A DNA stretch of 64,000 nt, taken from CANJDH01 sp031430015. GTDB taxonomy: Bacteria; Pseudomonadota; Gammaproteobacteria; Burkholderiales; JAEUOS01. Under the pieces are notes generated by a model. The model had not been told where the DNA came from, ran no database searches, and saw only the letters and a program-made list of their open reading frames with translations. The DNA lies in contig JANPAR010000221.1 in assembly GCA_031430015.1 (NCBI GenBank), positions 5,584 through 69,583 of the forward strand. The letters run 5' to 3'. This document shows positions 51,010 to 60,721 of the stretch, piece by piece (the stretch's first letter is position 1; each line of letters opens with the position of its first letter). The position numbers were made by a program, and so were the translations under genes.

Positions 51010-52695
51010 TCATTTTGGCTTGTCGCGCAACTCGCGCCGCAGGATCTTGCCGACCGGCTTTTTTGGCAACTCGGTGCGGAACTCGACCACACGCGGCACC
51101 TTGTAGCCGGTGAGATTGGCTTTGCAGTACTCGATCACCTGCTCCTTGGTCAGATTCGGGTCTTTTTTCACCACGACGATCTTCACCGCTTCGCCCGACT
51201 TGTCGTCTGGCACACCGACCGACGCGCATTCAAGCACGCCGGGGCAGGAGGCGACCACGCCTTCGATTTCGTTCGGGTAAACATTGAAGCCAGATACCAG
51301 AATCATGTCTTTCTTGCGGTCAGTAATGAAGACGAAACCTTTTGCGTCCATGTGGCCAACGTCACCAGTGAGCAGCCAGCCGTCTTTGATCACTTTCGCG
51401 GTCTCGGCCGGCTGTTGCCAGTACCCCTTCATCACTTGCGGGCCCTTGATGCAAATCTCGCCGGTGGAGGCTTCGATGTTGCCTTGCCCAGTCCACATCG
51501 GCAACTCGACAAAATCGTCGTTGCGGATAGAGAAGTCGGTCGACGGCAATGGCAAGCCGATGGAACCGTTCCATGGATGGCCCACCGGGTTGATCGATGC
51601 GCCTGGCGAGGTTTCGGTCAGGCCATAGGCTTCGGTGAGTGATTTGCCAGTGACCTGTTGCCATTTTTCGGCCACCGCTTTTTGCACGGCTGCGCCACCG
51701 CCAAGCACGACTTTTACCGTGGAAAAGTTGAGCGACTCAAAGCCGGGTGTATTGAGCAGGCCATTGAACAAGGTGTTGACGCCAGTGAGAATGGTCCACG
51801 GCCACTTCTTCAATTCTTCAATGAAGGCGGGGAGGTCGCGCGGATTGGTGATCAGCACGTTGACCGCGCCCCACTTCATGAACGACAGCGTCGCCGTGAG
51901 GCAGAAGATGTGATACATCGGCAACGGCGAGATCACCACCTCTTTGCCCTCGACAAAGTCGCTTGATGTCCATGCGCCTGACTGATGCAGATTGGCGACG
52001 ATGTTGCGGTGGGTCAGCATGGCGCCCTTGGACAACCCCGTGGTGCCGCCGGTGTATTGCAAAAACGCGAGATCGTCGAGCGTCATATCGACAGATTTGT
52101 AAGGGGCCGAAGCGCCACGCGCGAGTGCCGAGCGGAAGGTCATCGCACCGTCGATGCGCCAATCGGGCACCATCTTCTTCACCTTCTTGATCACGAAATT
52201 GACAAGCCAGCGCTTCGGCACCGGCAGCATGTCGCCGATTTGCGTGGTGATGACGTGCTCGACCGGCGTCGCCTTGATGACCTGCTGCAAGGTGGTGGCA
52301 AAGTTCTCGACGATGACGATGGCTTTGGCGCCCGAGTCCTTGAGCTGATGTTCGAGTTCGCGCGGCGTGTAGAGCGGGTTGACGTTGACCACGATCATGC
52401 CCGCGCGCAGCACACCGAAAATCGCAATCGGATACTGCAACAGGTTCGGCATCATGATCGCTACGCGGTCGCCCTTGGCGAGGCCCGGCAACGATTGCAA
52501 AAAGGCAGCAAACTCGCGCGTGCGCGCGTCGAGGTCCGCATACGACATCGTGCAGCCCAGGTTGGAGTAGGCAGGCAAGTCCTTGAACTTGGCGCAGCAG
52601 CTCTCGAACAAATCCTTGATCGACGTGTAGGCGCTGTAGTCAATCTCGGCGGGAACGCCCTTCGGGTAATGCTCAAGCCAAACTTTGGCGGTCAT
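51010..52695 (-). CDS. fadD: Long-chain fatty acid-CoA ligase
   Basis: 561 residues from ATG 52695; the frame extends to 52836 without good start support. AMP-binding motif YTGGTTGLSKGAMLTH, acyl-adenylate region GGGAAVQKAVAEKW, and C-terminal GWLLTGDVGHMDAKGFVFI, then a Lys-rich end typical of the acyl-CoA ligase subfamily. It activates fatty acids with ATP and CoA for beta-oxidation. A protein of unknown function lies 250 bases upstream on the same strand. Confidence 0.9.
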   Translation of the reverse strand: MTAKVWLEHYPKGVPAEIDYSAYTSIKDLFESCCAKFKDLPAYSNLGCTMSYADLDARTREFAAFLQSLPGLAKGDRVAIMMPNLLQYPIAIFGVLRAGMIVVNVNPLYTPRELEHQLKDSGAKAIVIVENFATTLQQVIKATPVEHVITTQIGDMLPVPKRWLVNFVIKKVKKMVPDWRIDGAMTFRSALARGASAPYKSVDMTLDDLAFLQYTGGTTGLSKGAMLTHRNIVANLHQSGAWTSSDFVEGKEVVISPLPMYHIFCLTATLSFMKWGAVNVLITNPRDLPAFIEELKKWPWTILTGVNTLFNGLLNTPGFESLNFSTVKVVLGGGAAVQKAVAEKWQQVTGKSLTEAYGLTETSPGASINPVGHPWNGSIGLPLPSTDFSIRNDDFVELPMWTGQGNIEASTGEICIKGPQVMKGYWQQPAETAKVIKDGWLLTGDVGHMDAKGFVFITDRKKDMILVSGFNVYPNEIEGVVASCPGVLECASVGVPDDKSGEAVKIVVVKKDPNLTKEQVIEYCKANLTGYKVPRVVEFRTELPKKPVGKILRRELRDKPK

Positions 52696-52839
52696 GTTGT
52701 GTCTCCGTAATTGTTGGTTTTGGGGCAGAGCAGCGGGTGCATTTTCCGCAGGAAAACTTCCCGATGCGCTGTCCCCAACACTAGCTGCTCTGTGGCAATG
52801 CTGGGTTGGTGGTGGCGCCCCCTCGCGCTGAGACAAAGC

Positions 52840-53589
52840 TTATCCGGTTTCCGTAAGCCCCGCAAATGGCGCAGCAGTACCGGCAAACAGGCGTTCCATG
52901 GCGCGGGTTTCGCGGCTGACGATGGTGCCGAGGAATTCGTCCACGCCGTGCATGTTTTTGCAATGCATGAAGCCCTGCTCCAGAAACTGCTGCAGGCCGT
53001 CCAGGCCGGCCATGCGCGCCGGGCCGCGCATCAACTTGAGTGTGGTGTAGAGCATCGGCACGCGCGTGAGTTTGTCGAGGGCGTGGCCGATGTGATCGAG
53101 CAGAAAAATCTGCCGCGTGCGCTCTTCCGCCGTTGATGCCGCGCGGTAGGCGGCGGCATAGCTCGCCTCATCCACCGCGCCCGCACCGTGCGCAGCCGCG
53201 ACACGGGTGTCGAGCTGTTCGGACAACTCGTCGAGTTCGACGGCCCCGGCAATGGTGTCGAGCGCGGCTTCCGGCAGAAGCCGTGTCAGCTTTGGCAGGA
53301 TGTGCTCGATTTCCGTATCACGCTGCGAGAAGTCGCGCGCACCGTACAACTCTTCGAGAAAAAACTGGGTGGCACCGCGATAGCGCTCGCTCGCGTGCAG
53401 GTCTGCATAGGTGCGCGCAAGGCGCGCCGCCTGCCACGCTTTGAGCGCGAGAACCGGTGCACGCAATGCGGCGTCGCCGCCATAGGCCGCGCGCAGGCGC
53501 ATCACGCCTGTCAGATGCAGTCGAATGCGTTGAGCTGCCGGTGCGCTGGCCAGCAGCGCTACAGAATCGGGGGGCGCGGCTTGCTGCAA
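52840..53589 (-). CDS. Conserved protein of unknown function
   Basis: About 249 residues, start at TTG 53589 by the open frame; ATG 53502 (MRLRAAYGG) is an alternative. No signal peptide or membrane helix. The predicted fold is all helical, with TQFFLEELYGARDFSQRD, LDHIGHALDKLTRVPML and a tail near FMHCKNMHGVDEFLGTIV. I recall similar proteins in betaproteobacteria without a known role. It may be co-transcribed with the acyl-CoA ligase downstream. Confidence 0.65.
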   Translation of the reverse strand: MQQAAPPDSVALLASAPAAQRIRLHLTGVMRLRAAYGGDAALRAPVLALKAWQAARLARTYADLHASERYRGATQFFLEELYGARDFSQRDTEIEHILPKLTRLLPEAALDTIAGAVELDELSEQLDTRVAAAHGAGAVDEASYAAAYRAASTAEERTRQIFLLDHIGHALDKLTRVPMLYTTLKLMRGPARMAGLDGLQQFLEQGFMHCKNMHGVDEFLGTIVSRETRAMERLFAGTAAPFAGLTETG

Positions 53590-53628
53590 GCGAAATGCGC
53601 GTGAAGTGATCAGGTCTGATCGCCGCCG

Positions 53629-54156
53629 TTACTGCACGCTGCCGCCGCCGTCCGCGTTCGGACTCCACTCTTCGTGGTCGTAGGATTCACCGCCCGATAT
53701 CGCGCGCCCCGCCTTGTCGAATGACACGACAAGGCGGATGCGCCGCGGCAGCCCCTCGGACATTGCTGCGTAGTCCCACAGTTCGCCACCATCGCTGGCA
53801 GGAAACACTGTGCCAGCGCGGCCCAGCAGCTTGCGTACGTCGTCACGCGTGGCCTGGCCCCAGGCGATCTTCGCCGTTTGCGCCACTGTCAGCACTTGGT
53901 CGATGGCGGTCACTTTGCCGCCAGTATCGAATCGCACCATGTAAGTTTGGCGCCCAAATGGCCCGCGTGGATACTCCCACGATTCGATCGCCTGCGCGCC
54001 GGTGCCGTTGTGAACAGCCGCTGGCTGGCCCATCAACTGGCGCACGTCGGCTTGTGTTGCCGTACCCGGCACCAGCGAGCCTCCGCTGTAAGACGCACAG
54101 CCGGACAGCAGCATCAAGCCCGTCACTGTCGAGACCAAAGAAATCCAAACTTTCAT
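53629..54156 (-). CDS. BamE/SmpA-like outer-membrane lipoprotein
   Basis: 175 residues from ATG 54156 with GGAGG upstream. Lipobox LMLLSGCASYSGG. Two BamE-like modules are visible: GTATQADVRQLMGQPAAVHN and ATRDDVRKLLGRAGTVFPAS, each of the small-motif (T...DVR.L.G.P) type. The end is DHEEWSPNADGGGSVQ. BamE is part of the outer-membrane assembly machine; this is a BamE-like repeat protein with an unknown partner. It runs divergent to the lipase gene. Confidence 0.78.
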   Translation of the reverse strand: MKVWISLVSTVTGLMLLSGCASYSGGSLVPGTATQADVRQLMGQPAAVHNGTGAQAIESWEYPRGPFGRQTYMVRFDTGGKVTAIDQVLTVAQTAKIAWGQATRDDVRKLLGRAGTVFPASDGGELWDYAAMSEGLPRRIRLVVSFDKAGRAISGGESYDHEEWSPNADGGGSVQ

Positions 54157-54340
54157 GACATGCCCTCCTTGAGACATCCGCATTGCGCGATCAACTCGGG
54201 CGCACCTTGCGTTCGTCGTATTGAAATGAACAAGCTCAGCCAGTGTTGTATTCCCGTTCTCCACTGTGCTCGTTGCTTCATTTTCATGACGACCCTGACA
54301 TTGCGCCGCCTCATCATTGCCCTGCGCTTATGATACGCCG

Positions 54341-55303
54341 ATGCTCGCCGCCGCCATCACCGTCATCGCGCTGGTTGTCGTCTGGTTCGCCGGTGCCGGC
54401 GCGTTGCTGCTGCTGATCGCCGTGCTGATCGGCGCGACGTTTGCCGTGGCTGCGGCTGAGGCCAGACAGCGACCGCCAGACACCACCTTTGGGTGGCCCA
54501 GCCGCGCGATGCTGTGGGCTGGCGAGATCGCAGCAGCGTGGTCCATTTTTCTCTTTTGGATGCCGTTCGAACGATGGCTGATGGCGCGTGACCGGCAGGC
54601 AGCGCGCCTGCCCAGCAGCTTCGCCTCTGCTGACAAGGCACCTGTAGACGCTACCCCCGCAGGCGTCGCACCTCAAGCAAGAGTCGCCCATGAAGCGCCG
54701 CCAGTGTTAGTACAGCCAGTATTGCTGATCCACGGCTACGTGAACAACGCCGGGGCACTATGGAATCTCTGGAGAGCATTGTGCCGCAAGGGTTTTAGCG
54801 TGCACACCCTCAATCTCGAACCGGTGTACGTAGACATTGACCGCTACGCGCCGTTGATCGCGGCGCGCATTGCCGCGATTTGCGCCAGCACCGGCGCATC
54901 AGAGGTCACGCTGGTCTGCCACAGCATGGGCGGGCTGGCCGCGCGCGCGTATCTGCGCGACTGTACCTTGCAGCAACGCGCGCCACGGGTGACCAAGCTC
55001 ATCACGCTGGGCAGCCCGCACCACGGCACGCAGTTGGCACGCATCGAGCACAGCCCCAACGGGCGCCAAATGCGCCCGCATAGTGAGTGGCTCACCGCGC
55101 TTGCGGCGCACGAGCAAGGCGCGTGGGTCTGCCCGCTGGCATCGATCTATTCGCTTGACGACAACATTGTCGTGCCGGCGCTGAGTGCGCGTTTGGAGGG
55201 CGCTCGCAATCTTGAGCTGACCGGCATCGGCCATATCAGCCTGCCACTATCGAGCCGGGTGATTGAGCTGGTTATTGCAGAGTTGGAGACGGATCGCACT
55301 TGA
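54341..55303 (+). CDS. Membrane-anchored lipase/esterase (alpha/beta hydrolase)
   Basis: About 320 residues from ATG 54341. Two hydrophobic helices (IALVVVWFAGAGALLLLIAV and AAWSIFLFWMPFERWLM) anchor the N-terminus. The hydrolase follows: LLIHGYVNNAGALWNLW (oxyanion), nucleophile CHSMGGLAARAYL, a HHGTQLA segment and His in TGIGHISLPLSSR. The lid is like lipases that need a foldase or PGAP1-type proteins. Substrate unknown. It ends in a strong bidirectional terminator. Confidence 0.85.
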   Translation: MLAAAITVIALVVVWFAGAGALLLLIAVLIGATFAVAAAEARQRPPDTTFGWPSRAMLWAGEIAAAWSIFLFWMPFERWLMARDRQAARLPSSFASADKAPVDATPAGVAPQARVAHEAPPVLVQPVLLIHGYVNNAGALWNLWRALCRKGFSVHTLNLEPVYVDIDRYAPLIAARIAAICASTGASEVTLVCHSMGGLAARAYLRDCTLQQRAPRVTKLITLGSPHHGTQLARIEHSPNGRQMRPHSEWLTALAAHEQGAWVCPLASIYSLDDNIVVPALSARLEGARNLELTGIGHISLPLSSRVIELVIAELETDRT

Positions 55304-55340
55304 GCCAGGCGGCCACTGCCGTTTAGCCCGAACACCACAA

Positions 55341-55372
55341 CAAAAAGGGGGTAACGCCCCCTTTTTGTTTTT
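55341..55372. terminator. Strong bidirectional rho-independent terminator
   Basis: CAAAAAGGGGGTAACGCCCC followed by CTTTTTGTTTTT: a stem of AAAAAGGGGG with GCCCCCTTTTT and a T tail. It lies between genes ending at 55303 (plus) and 55408 (minus) and works for both. Confidence 0.9.
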
Positions 55373-55407
55373 CACCGCGCTGCGTTGCGTGGCGGCAACC
55401 TCACTGA

Positions 55408-57738
55408 TCAGGCACGCAGATCCTGCGCCTTGATTGGCAGATCACGGATACGCTTGCCGGTGGCGTTGAAAATCGCATTCAACACCGCGGGCGCAGCGAC
55501 GGCAATGGTCGGCTCGCCAACCCCACCCCAGAAATCGCCCGACGGCATGACGATGGATTCGACTTTCGGCATTTCGCTGATCTTGAGCGACGGGAAGTTG
55601 TGGAAGTTGGTCTGTTCAATGGCGCCATCTTTCACCGTGCACTCCTGATACAGCATGGCACCAAGGCCGTAAACGAAGGAGCCTTCGATCTGCATCGCGA
55701 TTTGCTTGGGGTTGACCGCGTTGCCGCAGTCGGTCGCGGCGACGATGCGCTTGACCAGCAGCTTGCCATCGGCCGCCACCGTGACTTCGGCACAGGCCGC
55801 GATGTAGGAGCCGAAGCAGTAATACGCTGCGAGGCCACGCCCGCTGCCCTTCGGCAATGGCTTGCCCCAGCCGCCCTGATCGGCTGCGGCCTTGAGCACC
55901 GCCCAGCCCTTCGGGTTTTTCGCCATCAGCTTCTGCCGCAGCGCCAGTGCATCCTGGCCGCTGGCGTGGGCGATCTCGTCGACAAACGACTCCATGTAGA
56001 TCGCGTTCTGGTTCGCATTCACGCCGCGCCAGAATCCCGGTGGCACATGGGTGTTGCGCATTGCGTGGTCGATCATCAGGTTGTCGAACGCATAGCTGAT
56101 CGCGTGATCCGGGAAGCGGTCGTGACCCACCGGCAGCAGACCCTGAAACTGCAGCAGGTCGGCGCCATTCACCATCAGCGTCGGCAGCACCGAGGCGAGG
56201 ATTGACTGGCCCGAGATACGCATGTTCAAGCCCGTAATATTGCCCTGCGCATCCACGCCCGCCGTCATCTTGCACTGCGTGACCGGGTGATAGGCGCCGT
56301 GCAGCATGTCTTCCTCGCGCGACCACAACAGCTTGACCGGCGTGCCGGGCATTTGCTTGGCGATGCTGACCGCCTGCCGCACGTAATCGTGAAACGCGCC
56401 GCGCCGGCCAAAGCCGCCACCAAGGTTGATCTTGTACACGTCGCATTTGTTTTGCGGCAGGCCCGCCGCAGCGGCGCAGGCGGCGAGGGCGGCGTCGCCA
56501 TTCTGCGTCGGGCACCAGACTTCGCATTTGTCCGCCGTCCACAGCGCGGTGGCGTTCATTGGCTCCATCGTCGCGTGGTTGAGGAAGGGATAGCTGTAGG
56601 TCGCCTCAATTTTTTTGGTGGCCGAGGCAATCGCCGCCGCCGCATCACCCACCTTGTTGCCGACAAACGCGTCGGTGGCATCGAGACCGGCCTTGTTGTT
56701 GGCCGCGATGGTCGCGCTGCTGACCTTGGCATTGGGGCCGTTGTCCCACACAATCGGCAGGGCATCGAGCGCGGTCTTGGCGTGCCACCAGGTGTCTGCC
56801 ACTACCGCGACAGCGTCTTCGCTGATCTTGTACACACCTTTGACACCGGCCATGCCTTTGACCTTGGCTTCGTCGTAGCTGGCGATCTTGCCGCCGAACA
56901 CCGGGCAGGCCTTGACCGCGGCATTGACCATGCCGGGCAGCTTGAGGTCGGCGCCGTAGACGCGCGAGCCGTTGACTTTCTCTTTGGTGTCGAGACGCGC
57001 AACGCCTTTGCCGATCAGCTTCCAGTCTTTGCGGTCTTTGAGCTTGACGTCTTTTGGCGCTTCCATCTTGGCAGCCATTGCGGCCATTTTGCCGTAGGTG
57101 GTTTTGCGGCCCGAGGGCGTGTGGGTGATGATGCTGTTGGCAGCGCGGCAGTCCGATGCGGACACATTCCATTCCTTGGCTGCTGCCGCGATCAGCATTT
57201 CACGCGCGGTCGCGCCGCCCATGCGCACATAGTCGTGCGACTGGCGAATGCCGCGCGAGCCGCCGGTCGACATGTCGCGCCAGACGCGATTGCGCGCGAG
57301 GTTCTGGCCGGGCGTGGGCTGCTCGGTGGTGACTTTTTTCCAGTCGCATTCGAGTTCTTCAGCCACCATCTGCGCGAGGCCGGTGAGCGTGCCCTGGCCC
57401 ATTTCGGAGCGGGCGATGCGGATCACCACGGTGTCGTCAGGCTTGATCACGACCCACGCATTGATCTCGGGTTGCGACAGGTCAGCGCCCTTTTCGACCT
57501 GCGCCCAGGCGTCGCCTGCGGGCAGGGTCATGCCGATCGACAGGCCACCCGCAGCAGCGGCGCTGGTGATCATGAATTTGCGGCGTGAGGTGCTGGCAGG
57601 GGCGGCGTTCGCGGAGTTGGCGGTGGCGTGGTGTTTCGCGCCGGGACCTTTTGCGCCGAGGCCGAGTGCGGCGAGTTCAGCGGCAACCGCGGGTTCGTCT
57701 TGACGGCCGGCGGCGAGGGCTTCAATCAGTTGGTTCAT
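55408..57738 (-). CDS. iorB: Molybdopterin-binding oxidoreductase large subunit, isoquinoline 1-oxidoreductase-like, with Tat signal
   Basis: 776 residues from ATG 57738. Near residue 51 is SRRKFMITSAAAAGGLSIGM, a twin-arginine signal behind a 50-residue leader, as seen in IorB and aldehyde-oxidase-type large subunits. Moco-domain hallmarks: NKCDVYKINLGGGFGRRGAF, GFWRGVNANQNAIYMESFVD and VGEPTIAVAAPAVLNAIFNA. IorB works with a two-cluster 2Fe-2S subunit, the gene immediately upstream. The enzyme probably hydroxylates an N-heterocycle or aldehyde. No cytochrome c partner is present nearby. Confidence 0.88.
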   Translation of the reverse strand: MNQLIEALAAGRQDEPAVAAELAALGLGAKGPGAKHHATANSANAAPASTSRRKFMITSAAAAGGLSIGMTLPAGDAWAQVEKGADLSQPEINAWVVIKPDDTVVIRIARSEMGQGTLTGLAQMVAEELECDWKKVTTEQPTPGQNLARNRVWRDMSTGGSRGIRQSHDYVRMGGATAREMLIAAAAKEWNVSASDCRAANSIITHTPSGRKTTYGKMAAMAAKMEAPKDVKLKDRKDWKLIGKGVARLDTKEKVNGSRVYGADLKLPGMVNAAVKACPVFGGKIASYDEAKVKGMAGVKGVYKISEDAVAVVADTWWHAKTALDALPIVWDNGPNAKVSSATIAANNKAGLDATDAFVGNKVGDAAAAIASATKKIEATYSYPFLNHATMEPMNATALWTADKCEVWCPTQNGDAALAACAAAAGLPQNKCDVYKINLGGGFGRRGAFHDYVRQAVSIAKQMPGTPVKLLWSREEDMLHGAYHPVTQCKMTAGVDAQGNITGLNMRISGQSILASVLPTLMVNGADLLQFQGLLPVGHDRFPDHAISYAFDNLMIDHAMRNTHVPPGFWRGVNANQNAIYMESFVDEIAHASGQDALALRQKLMAKNPKGWAVLKAAADQGGWGKPLPKGSGRGLAAYYCFGSYIAACAEVTVAADGKLLVKRIVAATDCGNAVNPKQIAMQIEGSFVYGLGAMLYQECTVKDGAIEQTNFHNFPSLKISEMPKVESIVMPSGDFWGGVGEPTIAVAAPAVLNAIFNATGKRIRDLPIKAQDLRA

Positions 57739-57757
57739 GTTCGTATCTCCTCTGCGC

Positions 57758-58258
57758 TCAGGCTTTGGTGGCAGCTTTGGCTGCGGGGGTTGCCTGCGGC
57801 GCGGCGGACGCATTGGCGGCGGCAGCGTGGATTGCATTGCGCACCTGCTGATAGGTGCCGCAGCGGCAGATGTTGGTCATCGCGTCGTCGATGTCTTTGT
57901 CGGTCGGCTTTGGTTTCTTGGCGAGCAGCGCCGAGGCCGCCATGATCATGCCCGACTGGCAGTAGCCGCACTGCGGCACATCCATTGCGACCCAGGCTTT
58001 CTGGATCGGATGCGAAGACGTTTTTGACAAGCCCTCAATCGTCACCACTTTTTGCGATGGTTTCACCGCACTGACCGGCAGCACACAAGTGCGCGTCGCC
58101 ACGCCGTCGATATGCACGGTGCAGGCACCGCACTGCGCCAGGCCGCAGCCATATTTGGTGCCGGTCAGGCCGATCTGCTCGCGTAGTACCCACAGCAGGG
58201 GCGTTTCCGGCTCGACGGCAACATCGACCGCCTTTCCATTCACATTCAGTTTTGCCAT
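57758..58258 (-). CDS. iorA: 2Fe-2S subunit of isoquinoline 1-oxidoreductase-like enzyme
   Basis: 166 residues, ATG 58258. Two 2Fe-2S sets: plant-ferredoxin type C38, C43, C46, C58 (KYGCGLAQCGACTVHIDG) and the second with C97, C100, C131, C133 (QCGYCQSG and NICRCG). No signal peptide, so it must ride with the Tat-exported large subunit. An Ala-rich tail (PAAKAATKA) extends the C-terminus beyond the usual length. The large subunit follows 20 bases later. Confidence 0.92.
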   Translation of the reverse strand: MAKLNVNGKAVDVAVEPETPLLWVLREQIGLTGTKYGCGLAQCGACTVHIDGVATRTCVLPVSAVKPSQKVVTIEGLSKTSSHPIQKAWVAMDVPQCGYCQSGMIMAASALLAKKPKPTDKDIDDAMTNICRCGTYQQVRNAIHAAAANASAAPQATPAAKAATKA

Positions 58259-58400
58259 TCTCGTGTCTCCTTTGGTGAATCCGAGTGAAACCTGGTCATA
58301 ACAATGGGTGATGCGGCGTTGATGTGCGTGCCGCCGTTCAGATTAATGATCGACTGCTCAATTAGCGCAGCACGCTTTTTTAGCACAAAGCGCGCTGCGT

Positions 58401-59288
58401 TTAGCCTTTTGCGTGGCCAGCGGCGCGGGCGAGGGTATGGTCGCCAGTGTGGCCGCCGGTGCGGTCGAAGCGCCCATGCCGCCCCGCCCCGGCTGCATAG
58501 CGGCTTGCGCCGGCGACGGTTTCGCCGCTCTTGATGGTCGCCAGTCCGCGCGCGAATTCGTTGGCGAGCGCGGCATCCAATGCTGCCGGCGCGCCGCCGC
58601 CCCACTGCTCGTAAGCGCTCATGCGGTCCGAGCGCAGACAGGCTTGGGGGAATGCAGCAATGCTGCGCGCGAGTTCCTCGGCAGCGGCGCGCGCCGTGCC
58701 GTGCGGCACCACGCGGTTGGCGAGGCCGATCTCCAGCGCTTCTTTGGCCCCCACGGGCCGTCCGGTGAGAATCAAATCGAGCGCACGGCTCATGCCGATC
58801 AGGCGCGGCAGGCGCACCGTCCCGCCGTCGATCAGTGGCACGCCCCAGCGCCGGCAAAAGATGCCGAAGGTGGCGGTCTCGTCCATGACGCGCAGGTCGC
58901 ACCACAGCGCGAGCTCCGTGCCGCCCGCGACGGCGTAGCCGCTCACCGCGGCAATGACGGGCTTCGAGAGCAGGAGGCGCGTGCAGCCCATCGGTGCGGT
59001 GGCGCCCATGTCTTCGTTCAGCGGATTGGCGCGGGTGGTGCCGTCCGCTGTTGCGTCGAATCCGTCTGACACTGCTTTCAGGTCGGCGCCCGCACAGAAC
59101 GTGTCGTTCGCGCCGCACAGCACCGCGACATCGGCATCGGGGTCTACATCGAAGGCCCGAAACACCGCAAACAGCGCTTCGGCGGTGGGGCCATCGACGG
59201 CATTTTTGACCGCAGGCCGGTCGAGAATCACCGTGGTGATGCGATCCTTGGTTTCAACGCGCACGCCGTGCGCGGGAGACGCAGCCAT
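58401..59288 (-). CDS. Enoyl-CoA hydratase/isomerase-family (crotonase) protein
   Basis: 295 residues from ATG 59288, which shares one base with the thiolase TGA stop. Crotonase fold: VLDRPAVKNAVDG-type strand (here ILDRPAVKNAVDG), oxyanion FCAGADLKAV, and VAGGTELALWCDLRVMDETA with the first catalytic Glu. The second catalytic Glu of classical hydratases appears absent, the segment reading FGIFCRRWGVPL. A Gly/His/Ala-rich C-terminal tail is present. Coupling with a thiolase suggests a beta-oxidation-type step on one pathway. Confidence 0.87.
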   Translation of the reverse strand: MAASPAHGVRVETKDRITTVILDRPAVKNAVDGPTAEALFAVFRAFDVDPDADVAVLCGANDTFCAGADLKAVSDGFDATADGTTRANPLNEDMGATAPMGCTRLLLSKPVIAAVSGYAVAGGTELALWCDLRVMDETATFGIFCRRWGVPLIDGGTVRLPRLIGMSRALDLILTGRPVGAKEALEIGLANRVVPHGTARAAAEELARSIAAFPQACLRSDRMSAYEQWGGGAPAALDAALANEFARGLATIKSGETVAGASRYAAGAGRHGRFDRTGGHTGDHTLARAAGHAKG

Positions 59289-60493
59289 CAAACCCGCTCA
59301 ACGATGGTCGCGATCCCCATGCCGCCGCCGACACACAGTGTGGCGAGGCCATAGCGCAATTTGCGCGCATGCAATTCGTCGATCAGGTTGCCGAGGATCA
59401 TCGCGCCCGTCGCGCCGAGCGGATGCCCGAGCGCAATCGAGCCGCCGTTGACGTTGACTTTTTCTTCCGGCACTTTCATCTCGTTCATGAAGCGCATCAC
59501 CACCGAGGCAAACGCCTCGTTGACTTCGAAGAGATCGATCTGGTCGATGGTGAGTCCTGCCTTGGCCAACACCTTGCGCGCGGCCGGCGCCGGGCCGGTG
59601 AGCATGATGGTGGGGTCGGAGCCGGTGAGCGCGGCGGCAACAATCCGTGCGCGCGGCGTGAGATTCAATTGACGGCCCTTGGCTTCATTGCCGATCAACA
59701 CCGCAGCCGCGCCATCGACGATGCCCGATGAATTGCCAGCGGTATGCACATGGCGAATGCGCTCGACCTGCGGATACTTCTGCAGCGCCACCGAGTCATA
59801 CCCCATCGCGCCCATCTGCTCAAAACTCGCCTTGAGCGAGCCCAAACCTTCCATCGTGGTGCGCGGCTTGATGAACTCGTCGCGCTCCAGCACCGTGAGG
59901 CCAATGCGATCCTTCACTGCCACCACGCTGCGATCGAACCGTCCGGCCGCTTGCGCAGCAGCAGCTTTCTGCTGCGAGCGTAGGGCGTAGCCGTCCACAT
60001 CCTCGCGCTGGTAACCATCGAGCGACGCGATCAAATCCGCCCCGATGCCCTGCGGCAAAAAGGCGGTATCGAAATTGGTTTCCGGGTCGAGCGCCCACGC
60101 ACCGCCGTCCGACCCCATCGGCACCCGGCTCATCGACTCGATGCCGCCCGCGACAACGAGGTCTTCCCAACCCGAGCGCACCTTCTGCGCACCAAGGTTC
60201 ACGGCTTCGAGTCCGGACGCACAAAAGCGGTTCAACTGCACGCCTGCCACACGCCAATCCCACCCGGCTGCCAATGCCGCCGTCTTGGCGATGCACGCCC
60301 CCTGATCGCCAATCGGCGTCACGCAGCCCATCACCACGTCTTCGACCTCGGCGGTATCGAAGTCATGGCGCGCCTGCAATTCGCGCAGCAAACCCGACAG
60401 CAGCGTGACGGGTTTGACTTCATGCAGCGAGCCGTCCTTCTTGCCCTTGCCGCGCGGCGTGCGGATCGCTTCGTATACGAATGCTTCGGTCAT
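59288..60493 (-). CDS. Acetyl-CoA C-acyltransferase (thiolase)
   Basis: 401 residues from ATG 60493. Catalytic Cys91 in QLNRFCASGLEAVNLGAQ, His in GGSIALGHPLGATGAMI and second Cys in TLCVGGGMGIATIVE complete the thiolase triad. Length matches FadA/AtoB-type enzymes. It acts last in degrading an acyl-CoA chain and precedes the crotonase in the operon. Confidence 0.93.
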   Translation of the reverse strand: MTEAFVYEAIRTPRGKGKKDGSLHEVKPVTLLSGLLRELQARHDFDTAEVEDVVMGCVTPIGDQGACIAKTAALAAGWDWRVAGVQLNRFCASGLEAVNLGAQKVRSGWEDLVVAGGIESMSRVPMGSDGGAWALDPETNFDTAFLPQGIGADLIASLDGYQREDVDGYALRSQQKAAAAQAAGRFDRSVVAVKDRIGLTVLERDEFIKPRTTMEGLGSLKASFEQMGAMGYDSVALQKYPQVERIRHVHTAGNSSGIVDGAAAVLIGNEAKGRQLNLTPRARIVAAALTGSDPTIMLTGPAPAARKVLAKAGLTIDQIDLFEVNEAFASVVMRFMNEMKVPEEKVNVNGGSIALGHPLGATGAMILGNLIDELHARKLRYGLATLCVGGGMGIATIVERV

Positions 60494-60638
60494 GCTGGTC
60501 TCCGAAAGAGTGCTGAATGCAAGCCGGGAATAATACGCCGGTCGTTACGGTCCGGCTGAAAGAGATTAAAGGGGTGCGGCTCGACTTATTTCCAGAACGT
60601 CCGTATCACCAATGATAATTCTCTGGGACATTGATTGG

Positions 60639-60664
60639 AAATCGTTGGTGGGTGCGCGCATTGG
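60639..60664 (-). repeat. Dispersed element copy in reverse orientation
   Basis: AAATCGTTGGTGGGTGCGCGC is the reverse complement of the family core. It lies in the gap between the thiolase start and the HicB gene. Confidence 0.6.
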
Positions 60665-60721
60665 AGGATGTGCCAAATTAATCCGACGCTGCGCTCGATG
60701 CTGCGCATGGGACGAAGGCAA

